Positions 49,478-57,555 of a stretch of DNA of 64,000 bases are shown in pieces; positions within the stretch are counted from its first letter, which is position 1, and each line of letters begins with the position of its first letter. The notes below the pieces were generated by a model. That model was not told the origin of the DNA. It saw only the letters and a list, made by a program, of their open reading frames with translations, and did not search any database. The translations under genes were made by a program, and so were the position numbers. Origin of the DNA: Streptomyces fragilis (GTDB lineage Bacteria > Actinomycetota > Actinomycetes > Streptomycetales > Streptomycetaceae); assembly GCF_003112515.1 (NCBI RefSeq), contig NZ_BEVZ01000003.1:372001-436000 (forward strand), read 5' to 3'.

Positions 49478-49669
49478 ATGACCCATCAGCAGGAAGCACT
49501 CACCGCCCCGCCGCCGGGCCTCCCGCGGCGGGTGTGGTGCCGCCTGTGCGGATCCGAGCTCCGGGACACGGAGTCGCGCCGCAGAGGCTTCGGACCGGAG
49601 TGCGACCCGGACCGGAGGTTCGAGCACCGCTCCCACGACGTCGACCAGGAACCCCTGCCGGGCCTGTGA
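49478..49669 (+). CDS. Small zinc-site protein (DUF6011-like)
   Basis: 63 aa from ATG 49478. The centre reads RRVWCRLCGSELRDTESRRR then GFGPECD, giving a CxxC...C pattern suited to a small zinc site. This is similar to the DUF6011 motif found in phage and actinobacterial proteins. No enzyme motif. It may bind nucleic acid. It stands alone after the DUF4246 gene. Confidence 0.65.
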   Translation: MTHQQEALTAPPPGLPRRVWCRLCGSELRDTESRRRGFGPECDPDRRFEHRSHDVDQEPLPGL

Positions 49670-50088
49670 CCGGCCGTGCGGGACCCCCCCGCCGGACCGC
49701 CCCTGTCCACGATCCGCGGCCCGGTCGCATCGGCCGGGACGCCGGCCCGCGCAGGTTTCCGTAATCGCCCGTTCCGCGCAGGCGGCGATCGCGGCGGTCG
49801 CCGTGGCCGACCTGTTCCGCGCGACGGCCCTGCGGGAGAGCCACCTGGACCCCACTCGCGCGAACGACGTCGCGACGGCCAAGGCGTCCATGGTCATGGC
49901 CAACCTGATGCTCCTCGCGGCGGTCCTGTTCCTCACGTGGCCGGGCCGCGCGGGCGGGACGAACGGCACGGCCGGAACCCGGACGGGGACCGGGCGGCGC
50001 CGCACGAACCACCGCGGCCGGACCACACTGTGGGACCCGCCGCCCCGCGCTCGCCCCGGACGAACCCCGCCGCCTACAGTGATCGACC
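49670..50088. other. 419-bp region with a decayed membrane-protein fragment
   Basis: Apart from the remnant described next, this stretch holds GC-rich sequence and the chorismate mutase promoter region. I see no other gene. Confidence 0.5.
49765..49960 (+). pseudogene. Remnant of a DUF4328-like membrane protein
   Basis: In the frame of GTG 49803 the text reads SAQAAIAAVAVADLFRATAL, then RANDVATAKASMVMANLMLLAAVLFLTW. This resembles the helix-loop-helix start of DUF4328 membrane proteins, which continue with an RVRxNAE motif. Here the match stops abruptly after FLTW and turns into Gly/Thr-rich sequence. There is no good start or ribosome-binding site. I therefore read it as a decayed internal fragment. 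Confidence is low because the family assignment is by eye. Confidence 0.35.
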
Positions 50089-50433
50089 ATGACGACCAGC
50101 AACAACGCCCCCGTCGATCCCGCCGTCCGCGAGGAGCTCGGCCGCCTGCGCGACAGCATCGACAACATCGACGCCGCCGTCGTCCACATGCTCGCCGAAC
50201 GCTTCAAGTGCACCCAGCAGGTCGGCTTCCTCAAGGCCAGGCACCAGCTGCCGCCCGCCGACCCGAACCGCGAGTCCGAGCAGATCGCCCGGCTCCGGCG
50301 GCTCGCCGAGAGCGCCAAGCTCGACCCCGCCTTCGCCGAGAAGCTGCTCAACTTCATCATCGCGGAGGTCATCCGCCACCACGAGCGCATCGCCGAGCAG
50401 ACGGACGACACCGGCGACGGCGACCCCGCCTGA
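50089..50433 (+). CDS. Chorismate mutase (AroQ type)
   Basis: 114 aa all-helical AroQ chorismate mutase, converting chorismate to prephenate for Phe/Tyr synthesis in the cytoplasm. Core: LGRLRDSIDNIDAAVVHMLA, ERFKCTQQVGFLKA (Arg/Lys ligands), then DPNRESEQIARLRRLAESA and NFIIAEVIRHHERI. No signal peptide and no fused DAHP synthase. ATG 50089 is the only start. It stands about 100 bp before pepN. Confidence 0.95.
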   Translation: MTTSNNAPVDPAVREELGRLRDSIDNIDAAVVHMLAERFKCTQQVGFLKARHQLPPADPNRESEQIARLRRLAESAKLDPAFAEKLLNFIIAEVIRHHERIAEQTDDTGDGDPA

Positions 50434-50535
50434 CGCCCCTCCCGCCCCCGTGCGCCCCGCCACGCCCCGCCCGCCCGGGGCAACGAGCGCATAACCCCCC
50501 TGCGCACGGAGCCCCACATCAGGCAGCATGTGCGC

Positions 50536-53016
50536 ATGTCCGTACTGACGCGCGACGAAGCGCAGACCCGAGCAGACCTCCTCACGGTCCAGCACTACAC
50601 CGTGGATCTCGACCTCACCACCGGCGAGGACACCTTCGACTCCCGGACCACCGTCCGGTTCACCGCCCGCGCCGACGCGGACACCTTCGTCGAACTCAAG
50701 CCCGCCGAACTGCGCACCGCCACGCTCGACGGACACCCGCTCGACCCGGCCGCCCTCGAGGACAACCGGCTCCCGCTCACCCTCACCGCCGGCGAGCACG
50801 AACTCGTCGTCGACGCCGCCATGCGCTACTCCCGCACCGGCGAAGGCATGCACCGCTTCACCGACCCCACCGACGGCGAGACCTACGTCTACACGCAGCT
50901 CTTCCTCGACGACGTCCAGCGCGTCTACGCCGCCTTCGACCAGCCCGACCTCAAGGCCACCTTCGACGTCACCGTCAAGGCCCCCGAAGGCTGGACCGTC
51001 CTCGCCAACAGCCGCACCACCCACGACGGCGACGGCACCTGGACCGCGGCCACCACCCCCGCCATCTCCACCTACCTGCTGGCCGTCGCCGCGGGCCCCT
51101 GGCACTCCATCCGCACCCAGCACCGCGGACTGCCCTTCGGCATCCACTGCCGCGCCAGCCTCGCCCCCCACCTCGAGACCGACGCCGACGAGATCCTCGA
51201 GGTCACCACCCGCTGCTTCGACCGCTACCACGCCAAGTTCGACGAGCCCTACCCCTTCGACTCCTACGACCAGGCGTTCGTCCCCGAGTTCAACGCCGGC
51301 GCCATGGAGAACCCCGGCCTCGTCACCTTCCGCGACGAGTTCGTCTACCGCTCCGCCGTCACCGACACCGAACGCCAGACCCGCGCCATGGTCATCGCCC
51401 ACGAGATGGCCCACATGTGGTTCGGCGACCTCGTCACCCTGCGCTGGTGGGACGACATCTGGCTCAACGAGTCCTTCGCCGAGTACATGGGCTACCAGAC
51501 CCTCGTCGAGGCCACCCGCTTCACCGACACCTGGACCGAGTTCGCCGTCACCCGCAAGAGCTGGGGATACGACGCCGACCAGCGGCCCTCCACCCACCCC
51601 GTCGCCCCCGAGCACGTCCCCGACACCGCCGCCGCACTCCTCAACTTCGACGGCATCTCCTACGCCAAGGGCGCCAGCGCCCTGCGCCAGCTCGTCACCT
51701 GGCTCGGCGAGAAGGACTTCCTGGCCGGCATCAACACCCACTTCGCCCGCCACAAGTTCTCCAACGCCACCCTCGCCGACTTCCTCGACTCCCTCGCCGC
51801 CCACACCGACCGCGACGTCCACGCCTGGGCCGACGCCTGGCTGCGCAGCAGCGGCGTCGACACCCTCACCGCGACCGTCGACACCGAACCCGGCCGCTGG
51901 ACCCTCGCCCTCGGCCACCACGGCAGCCGCCCCCACCGCATCACCGTCGGCGTCTACGACCGCGTCCTGGGCGCCGACCGCACCCTGGTCCTGCGCGAAC
52001 GCCACGAGACCGACGTCCCCGGCGAGCCCGCCCCCCACACCGGCCTGCGCCCCGCCCTCGTCGTCCCCAACGACCACGACCAGACCTACGCCAAGATCCG
52101 CCTCGACGCCGACTCCCTGGAGACCGCCCTGCGCGGCCTCTCCCAGGTCCCCGACGGCCTCACCCGCGCCGTCCTGTGGAACACCCTGCGCGACATGGTC
52201 CGCGACGGCGAACTCGACCCCTTCGACTACCTGAACACCGCGAACGCCCACCTCCCCGAGGAGACCGACCTCGCCATCGTGCAGGGCGTCCTCACCTTCG
52301 CCCGCGGCCAGATCACCGACCGCTACCTCGACCCCGCCCGCCGCGCCGAAGCCCTCGCCCTCATCGGCGAACTCTGCCGCGACCTCCTGCGCCGCACCGA
52401 GGACGGCTCCCAGCCCGGCCTGCGCCTCACCGCCGTCCGCCACCGCATCGACAGCGCCCTGCGCACCGACACCCTCAGCGCCTGGCTCGCCGACGACACC
52501 GTCCCCGGCGGCCCCGAACTCGACCCCGAACTGCGCTGGCGCATCCTCGCCCGCCTCGCCGTCCTCGGCGCCGCCGACGAGGACGCCATCACCGCCGAAC
52601 TCGAACGCGACCCCAGCGCCACCGGCCAGGAAGGCGCCGCCCGCTGCCGCGCCGCGCTGCCCGACACCGAGGCCAAGAAGCGCGCCTGGGACGCCATGTT
52701 CCGCGACGACGACCTCTCCAACTACCTGTTCACCGCCACCGCCAAGGGCTTCTGGCAGCCCGAACAGGCAGACCTCACCACCGAGTACGTCACCCGCTTC
52801 TTCACCGACGCCCCGGCCGTCGCCCGCCGCAGGGGACCCGCCATCGCCGAGGCCGCCGGCCACTGGGCCTTCCCCGCCCACGCCGTCGACCAGGACACCC
52901 TGCGCCGCGGCCAGGACACCCTCGACGGCGACGACGTCACCCCCGCGCTGCGCCGCAAGCTCACCGACCAGCTCGACGACCTCGCCCGCGCCCTGCGGGT
53001 CCGCGAGGCCCGCTGA
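50536..53016 (+). CDS. pepN: Aminopeptidase N (M1 family)
   Basis: 826 aa from ATG 50536 (GTG 50530 also possible). It releases N-terminal residues from peptides. The exopeptidase motif reads GAMENPG, and the zinc motif HEMAHMWFGD is followed by the third ligand in NESFAEYMG (HExxH-18-E). N-terminal beta-sandwich, catalytic domain and helical C-terminal domain (ERAP-like) give the usual length. No signal peptide, so cytoplasmic. It is followed by a strong hairpin. Confidence 0.97.
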   Translation: MSVLTRDEAQTRADLLTVQHYTVDLDLTTGEDTFDSRTTVRFTARADADTFVELKPAELRTATLDGHPLDPAALEDNRLPLTLTAGEHELVVDAAMRYSRTGEGMHRFTDPTDGETYVYTQLFLDDVQRVYAAFDQPDLKATFDVTVKAPEGWTVLANSRTTHDGDGTWTAATTPAISTYLLAVAAGPWHSIRTQHRGLPFGIHCRASLAPHLETDADEILEVTTRCFDRYHAKFDEPYPFDSYDQAFVPEFNAGAMENPGLVTFRDEFVYRSAVTDTERQTRAMVIAHEMAHMWFGDLVTLRWWDDIWLNESFAEYMGYQTLVEATRFTDTWTEFAVTRKSWGYDADQRPSTHPVAPEHVPDTAAALLNFDGISYAKGASALRQLVTWLGEKDFLAGINTHFARHKFSNATLADFLDSLAAHTDRDVHAWADAWLRSSGVDTLTATVDTEPGRWTLALGHHGSRPHRITVGVYDRVLGADRTLVLRERHETDVPGEPAPHTGLRPALVVPNDHDQTYAKIRLDADSLETALRGLSQVPDGLTRAVLWNTLRDMVRDGELDPFDYLNTANAHLPEETDLAIVQGVLTFARGQITDRYLDPARRAEALALIGELCRDLLRRTEDGSQPGLRLTAVRHRIDSALRTDTLSAWLADDTVPGGPELDPELRWRILARLAVLGAADEDAITAELERDPSATGQEGAARCRAALPDTEAKKRAWDAMFRDDDLSNYLFTATAKGFWQPEQADLTTEYVTRFFTDAPAVARRRGPAIAEAAGHWAFPAHAVDQDTLRRGQDTLDGDDVTPALRRKLTDQLDDLARALRVREAR

Positions 53017-53039
53017 CCCGGCGCCCTCCCGGCCCAGGA

Positions 53040-53068
53040 GGGGACGCGGGCCACCCGCCCGCGTCCCC
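53040..53068 (+). terminator. Terminator after pepN
   Basis: A perfect 11-bp stem GGGGACGCGGG/CCCGCGTCCCC (53040-53050 with 53058-53068) with a 7-nt loop, 24 bp after the pepN stop and before the monooxygenase. Confidence 0.8.
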
Positions 53069-53120
53069 CCACCCCCCGCAGTCGTTAGAACTCCGGACCC
53101 CCCACGGAGGACGACGACCC

Positions 53121-54503
53121 ATGACACGCCCGGCACCGGACGACACCGCCCCCGAGCTCCCGGCTCCGCCCGAACAGGCAGGCCCCCCACCCCGCGATCT
53201 GGTCGGCATCGGCATCGGCCCCGCCAACCTCTCCCTCGCCGCCCTCGCCCAGCCCCTCAGCCAGCTCGACACCGTCTTCTACGAGCGCCGCCCCGGCTTC
53301 GACTGGCACGCCGGCCTCCTCATCGAGGGCACCACGCTCCAGGTCCCCTTCCTCGCCGACCTGGTCACCCTCGTCGACCCCGCCAGCCCCTGGAGCTTCC
53401 TCAACCACCTCAAGGCCAAGGACCGTCTCTTCCCCTTCTACTTCGCCGAACGCCGGCACATCCACCGCGCCGAGTACGACGCCTACTGCCGCTGGGTCAG
53501 CGAACACCTCCCCGGCCTCCACTTCCACCACCGCGTCGACACCATCCGCTGGAACCCCCGCCGCGCCCTCTTCGAGGTCGACCACACCCGACTCGACCCC
53601 CACGGCCGGCCCCACGGCCGCCACCGCACCCCGGCCCGGCACATCGCCCTCGGCATCGGCACCGAACCCCACGTCCCCGAACCGCTGCGGCCCCTCACCG
53701 ACGACGCCGGCACCCCCGTCGTCCACTCCGGCGACTACCTCCAGCACCGCGACACCCTGCTCGCCGCCCGCCACGTCACCGTCATCGGCACCGGACAGTC
53801 CGGCGCCGAGGTCTTCCTCGACCTGCTCCGTCACCGCCCCGCCGGCCGGGAGAACATCCACTGGCTCGGCCGCACCCCCGCCTTCGCCCCCATGGAGTAC
53901 TCCAAACTCGGGCTCGAACACTTCACCCCGGACTACACCCGCTACTTCCACCGGCTCGACGAACCCGTCCGCGACCGGCTCGTCGCCGGACAGTGGCAGC
54001 TCCACAAGGGCATCGACACCGACACCATCGCCGCCATCCACGACGAGCTCTACCGCCGCACCCTCGACGGCGGCCGCCCCGACACCCACCTCACCCCCGC
54101 CGTCCACGTCCACACCGCACAACGCACCCACAACGGCACCGTCCGCCTCGGCCTCGAACACACCCAGCAGCACACCCGCGCCACCCTGGAAACCGACGCC
54201 GTCGTCCTCGCCACCGGCTACCGCCAGCGGCCCCTGGACCCCCTCATCACCGGCCTCGCCCCCCACCTCCACCGCGACGACGCAGGCCGCCCCCAGATCG
54301 ACGAGCACTACCGGCTGCGCCTGGACGACACCATCACCGGCCACGTCTACGTCCAGAACGCCGAACTCCACACCCACGGCGTCGGCGCACCCGACCTCGG
54401 CCTCGTCGCCTGGCGCAGCGCCACCATCCTCAACACCCTCACCGGCAAGGAGGTCTACCGGCTGCCCCGCCGCACCGCCTTCACCACCTTCGGACTGTGC
54501 TGA
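53121..54503 (+). CDS. Lysine N6- / ornithine N5-hydroxylase family monooxygenase
   Basis: 460 aa from ATG 53121 (GGAGG at -14). FAD motif GIGIGPANLSLAALAQ, NADPH motif VTVIGTGQSGAEVFLDLL and the ATGY motif ATGYRQRPLDPL define the N-hydroxylating monooxygenase class that makes hydroxamate groups for siderophores. The sequence layout (LQVPFLADLVTLVDPASP, HFTPDYTRYFHRL) is nearer IucD/DesB lysine hydroxylases than SidA. No NRPS, NIS synthetase or decarboxylase is nearby, so it is an orphan here and must act with enzymes elsewhere or on another amine. Confidence 0.92.
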   Translation: MTRPAPDDTAPELPAPPEQAGPPPRDLVGIGIGPANLSLAALAQPLSQLDTVFYERRPGFDWHAGLLIEGTTLQVPFLADLVTLVDPASPWSFLNHLKAKDRLFPFYFAERRHIHRAEYDAYCRWVSEHLPGLHFHHRVDTIRWNPRRALFEVDHTRLDPHGRPHGRHRTPARHIALGIGTEPHVPEPLRPLTDDAGTPVVHSGDYLQHRDTLLAARHVTVIGTGQSGAEVFLDLLRHRPAGRENIHWLGRTPAFAPMEYSKLGLEHFTPDYTRYFHRLDEPVRDRLVAGQWQLHKGIDTDTIAAIHDELYRRTLDGGRPDTHLTPAVHVHTAQRTHNGTVRLGLEHTQQHTRATLETDAVVLATGYRQRPLDPLITGLAPHLHRDDAGRPQIDEHYRLRLDDTITGHVYVQNAELHTHGVGAPDLGLVAWRSATILNTLTGKEVYRLPRRTAFTTFGLC

Positions 54504-54528
54504 CGGCACCCCGGGGCGCACCCCAGGA

Positions 54529-54600
54529 GCCCCGGCGCGCGCAACGCCGACGGCCCCGGCGCGCGCAACGCCGACGGCGCCGGCGGGCAACCCGCCGACG
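54529..54600. repeat. 24-bp tandem repeat, three copies
   Basis: Two identical 24-bp units (54529-54552 and 54553-54576; GCCCCGGCGCGCGCAACGCC plus GACG) and one diverged unit (54577-54600). They fill the gap between the convergent monooxygenase and 5'-nucleotidase genes and may act with nearby hairpins in termination. Confidence 0.85.
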
Positions 54601-54636
54601 CCGCCGATCCGGCCGCCGAAGAAACCGGCCGAAGAA

Positions 54637-56457
54637 CTACAAGACCGGAACGCCGTCCCGCGTCAGACGCCAGTCCACCGACGCGAAGTCCTTCGGGTCC
54701 AGCACACCCTTCGCCGTCACCCACTCCGCGATCCGCGTCCGGATCTCCGTCGACTCCGCCCACACCTCGGGCGCCGACGCCACGTGCGGGTACGCGCTGC
54801 CACCGTTCGCCCGGTAGTTGTTCACCGCCAGCACGAACTTCTTGTCCGCCGGCACCGGAGCACCCTCGAACGTCAGGTTCCTGATCCGCGAACCCGCCGG
54901 CTGCGCGACGTCGATGTCGTACCGCACACCCGACACGTAGTCGTACGCGTAGTCCGGACGGTTCCCCGCGTTCGTCAGCGCGTTCACGTCCACCGGCGCG
55001 CCCGGGGCGAGCTGCGCGTAGTACTGCGCCGAGAACTCCAGGTAGTCCTTCAGCTGCGCGCCCGTCAGCACCTTCGCCACCAGCGTGTTGTCGTACACGT
55101 ACAGGCTCGACAGGTCCCGGATCGTCACCTCGCCCGCCGGGATCTGAGACGTCCGCGAGAACGGCGACGCCTGCGCCACCACCGGCAGCGAGGCGTACTC
55201 GGTGCCGGCCAGCGCGGCCTTCACGACGTCCTCCTGCACCTTCGCGATCAGGTCGATGATCGGCTCGTCCTTGTAACGCGCCTCCACCGTCGTCAGCGTC
55301 ACCTCGGCCGTGCCGACCACCTGGTTGACGTACTCGACGACCGCGTCGTGCTGCTCCCGCAGCAGCGCCACGATCTCCGGATCCTCCACCGCGTCCTTGG
55401 AGTTGCGCAGCGACGCCTTCACCGACTCGACCGACCAGCGGCCCTTGTCGAGGACCAGCTCGATGTCGAACAGCGACAGCCGCTCACCCCACATCAGCGG
55501 CTCGGACAGGACGACCTCCTTGCCCGATTTCTCGTTCACCACCCGCAGCTCGGCGATCTCCTTGTGGGCGTGACCCACCAGGATCGCGTCGATGCCCGGC
55601 ACCAGCCGCGCCACGTTCGCCGCGGAGTTCTCCACGTAGGGGAGCTGGTCGCTCCACGAGGACGTGCCCGAGGTGCCCGAGTGCGCCGAGACGATCACCA
55701 CGTCCGCGCCCATCGCCCGCAGCTTCGGAACCCACAGCGCGGCCTGCTCCTCCAGACCCGGGAACTTCAGCTTGCCCTGCACGTACGCCTTGTCCCAGAT
55801 CGCGATGCCCGGGTTCGTCAGACCCAGGACCGCCACCTTCACCGGACGCGCCGAACCCGGGACGTGGAACGACTTGAGGAAGTACGGGGGGAACGCCGGC
55901 TTCAGCGTCGTCGCGTCCACCGCGTTGGCGCCCAGCAGCGGGAAGTCGCACTGCGACTCGAACTTCCGCAGCAGCTCGATGCCGTAGTTGAACTCGTGGT
56001 TGCCCAGCGCGACCGCGTCGTAGCCGATCCTGTTCATCGCCCGCGCCATCGGGTGCACCGGACCGCCCGCGGCGGTGATCGGGTCCACCTTGGCGTAGTA
56101 GTACGTCAGCGGGGTGCCCTGGATGGTGTCACCGGCGTCGATCAGCATCGTCCGCCCGGCGCCCTTCTCCGCACGCACCTCCTTCACCAGGGACGAGATG
56201 CGCGCCAGACCCAGCGCGTTGCCCGCGGCGTCCTGGTACTGGGCGTCCCTGTAGTAGTCCCAGTTGAAGACGTTGCCGTGCAGGTCGGTGGACCCCATCA
56301 CCGTCAGGGAGAAACGCTTCCCCGGACGGCCCGCGGCCTCCGCGGCGGCCACCGGCGCCGCCTGAGCGGCCGGAGCTCCCATCACACCTCCCGCCAGCGC
56401 CACACCCGCACCCGTCACGGCGGACCTCTTCAGAAACTTCCGGCGATCCAACGCCAT
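54637..56457 (-). CDS. Tat-exported 5'-nucleotidase/2',3'-cyclic phosphodiesterase (UshA-like)
   Basis: 606 aa from ATG 56457. The N-terminus DRRKFLKRSAVTGAGVALAG is a twin-arginine signal with an Ala-X-Ala site near AAQAAPVAAA. The metallophosphatase domain has TVMGSTDLHGNVFNWD, DAGDTIQG, ALGNHEFNYG, VSAHSG and VGHAHKE (two-metal site). The C-terminal 5'-nucleotidase domain has TSQIPAGEVTIRDLSSLYVY and NALTNAGNRPDY. It probably hydrolyses extracellular nucleotides to recover phosphate and nucleosides. No cell-wall anchor is visible. It is divergent from the SIMPL gene. Confidence 0.94.
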   Translation of the reverse strand: MALDRRKFLKRSAVTGAGVALAGGVMGAPAAQAAPVAAAEAAGRPGKRFSLTVMGSTDLHGNVFNWDYYRDAQYQDAAGNALGLARISSLVKEVRAEKGAGRTMLIDAGDTIQGTPLTYYYAKVDPITAAGGPVHPMARAMNRIGYDAVALGNHEFNYGIELLRKFESQCDFPLLGANAVDATTLKPAFPPYFLKSFHVPGSARPVKVAVLGLTNPGIAIWDKAYVQGKLKFPGLEEQAALWVPKLRAMGADVVIVSAHSGTSGTSSWSDQLPYVENSAANVARLVPGIDAILVGHAHKEIAELRVVNEKSGKEVVLSEPLMWGERLSLFDIELVLDKGRWSVESVKASLRNSKDAVEDPEIVALLREQHDAVVEYVNQVVGTAEVTLTTVEARYKDEPIIDLIAKVQEDVVKAALAGTEYASLPVVAQASPFSRTSQIPAGEVTIRDLSSLYVYDNTLVAKVLTGAQLKDYLEFSAQYYAQLAPGAPVDVNALTNAGNRPDYAYDYVSGVRYDIDVAQPAGSRIRNLTFEGAPVPADKKFVLAVNNYRANGGSAYPHVASAPEVWAESTEIRTRIAEWVTAKGVLDPKDFASVDWRLTRDGVPVL

Positions 56458-56628
56458 GCTCCCGCACCTTCCCGACGACACTTCCGGACAACAACGCCAA
56501 CGCTCAATGCCAACGCGCGTAGATTCTTCACCACGGGCCCCCGCCACCGACAGATCCGCCAGGTTGCGATCCGGTAAGCGACCAGCCGAAACGCCGCGAC
56601 CCGGACCCGCGCCTGGCACCGTGACCGC
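56458..56628. promoter_or_regulatory. Divergent promoter region, 5'-nucleotidase / SIMPL gene
   Basis: 171 bp between divergent starts, less GC-rich near 56500-56530 (AACGCTCAATGCCAACGCGC and GTAGATTCTTCACC). Both promoters must be here, but I cannot assign hexamers with confidence and see no clear PHO box. Confidence 0.4.
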
Positions 56629-57444
56629 ATGAGCGCCGAACCCGCCACCGAGCCCGCCACCGAGCCCGCCACCGAGCCCGCCACCGAGCCCGCCACCGAG
56701 CCCGCCACCGGCCCGACCGAGGACCCCGCCGCCGAGCCCGTCCCCGGCCCGACCGGGGGCGCCGCCACCGGTCCCGCCACCGAGCACCCCCGCGTCGCCG
56801 TGCGCGGTGAGGCGCACCTGGAGGTCGACCCCGAGATCGCCCGCATCACCCTCACCATCACCGCCCGCGGGGCCGACCGCCGCGACGCCGTCGGCAACCT
56901 CACCCGACGCAACAACACCGCCCTCGAACTCCTCAAGACCTACGGCGACGCCGTCGCCCACACCGAGACCGGCGCCCTGTCCATCGCCCCCGAGACCGCC
57001 CAGCGCGGCCGCGGCGAACGCATCCGTGCCTACAACGGCCGCGTCACCCTCACCGCCGAGATCACCGACTTCACCGTCCTCGGCGAACTCACCACCCGCC
57101 TCGCCGACCTCGACCACACCAGCGTCCACGGCCCCCACTGGTCCCTGCGCCCCGACTCGCCCGCCCACCGCCGCGCCCGCCAGGAAGCCGTCCGCCAGGC
57201 CGTCGTCCGCGCCCGCGAATACGCCGAGGCGCTCGGCACCACCCTCACCGGCGTCGTCGACATCGCCGACATCGGAGCCGACACCGCCGTCGCCTCCCCC
57301 ATCGGCAGGCCCGGCTTCGGCGGACCGCCCGCCGCCCCCGGGGCCACCAGGGGAGCCGCCGCCGAGCCCGCCCTCGAACCCCGGCGCCAGCACGTCCGCG
57401 CGAGTGTCAACGCCCGGTTCACCATGGCCCCGCCGACGCTCTGA
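56629..57444 (+). CDS. SIMPL-domain (DUF541) protein with PATE-repeat head
   Basis: 271 aa from ATG 56629. The first 35 residues are PATE repeats coded by tandem 12-bp units (five perfect copies, 56641-56700, then a variant), followed by a Pro/Gly linker. The SIMPL domain runs from about residue 52: VAVRGEAHLEVDPEIARITL, ITARGADRRDAVGNLTRR and HRRARQEAVRQAVVRAREYAE. Most DUF541 proteins are exported. This one has no signal peptide, so it is probably cytoplasmic. Function unknown. Confidence 0.88.
   Translation: MSAEPATEPATEPATEPATEPATEPATGPTEDPAAEPVPGPTGGAATGPATEHPRVAVRGEAHLEVDPEIARITLTITARGADRRDAVGNLTRRNNTALELLKTYGDAVAHTETGALSIAPETAQRGRGERIRAYNGRVTLTAEITDFTVLGELTTRLADLDHTSVHGPHWSLRPDSPAHRRARQEAVRQAVVRAREYAEALGTTLTGVVDIADIGADTAVASPIGRPGFGGPPAAPGATRGAAAEPALEPRRQHVRASVNARFTMAPPTL
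56641..56712 (+). repeat. 12-bp tandem repeat coding PATE
   Basis: CCCGCCACCGAG is repeated five times without a change (56641-56700), plus a sixth copy ending GGC (56701-56712), in frame at the start of the SIMPL gene. The perfection at DNA level, including the third codon positions, implies recent expansion and probable length variation between strains. Confidence 0.95.
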
Positions 57445-57555
57445 ACGGGACCTCATATCGAACCCTCATTCACCTCAACGACAGTTCCCGTGCAGGTTGT
57501 TGAAGAGACCGCCAACACGAACGGCCTACCCGCCGGTAAGCCCTAGGGTCGAACC

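Noticed and set aside
50074..53190. Long open frame antisense to pepN
   Set aside because: Gly/Val/Ala-rich shadow translation; the plus strand encodes a complete M1 aminopeptidase.
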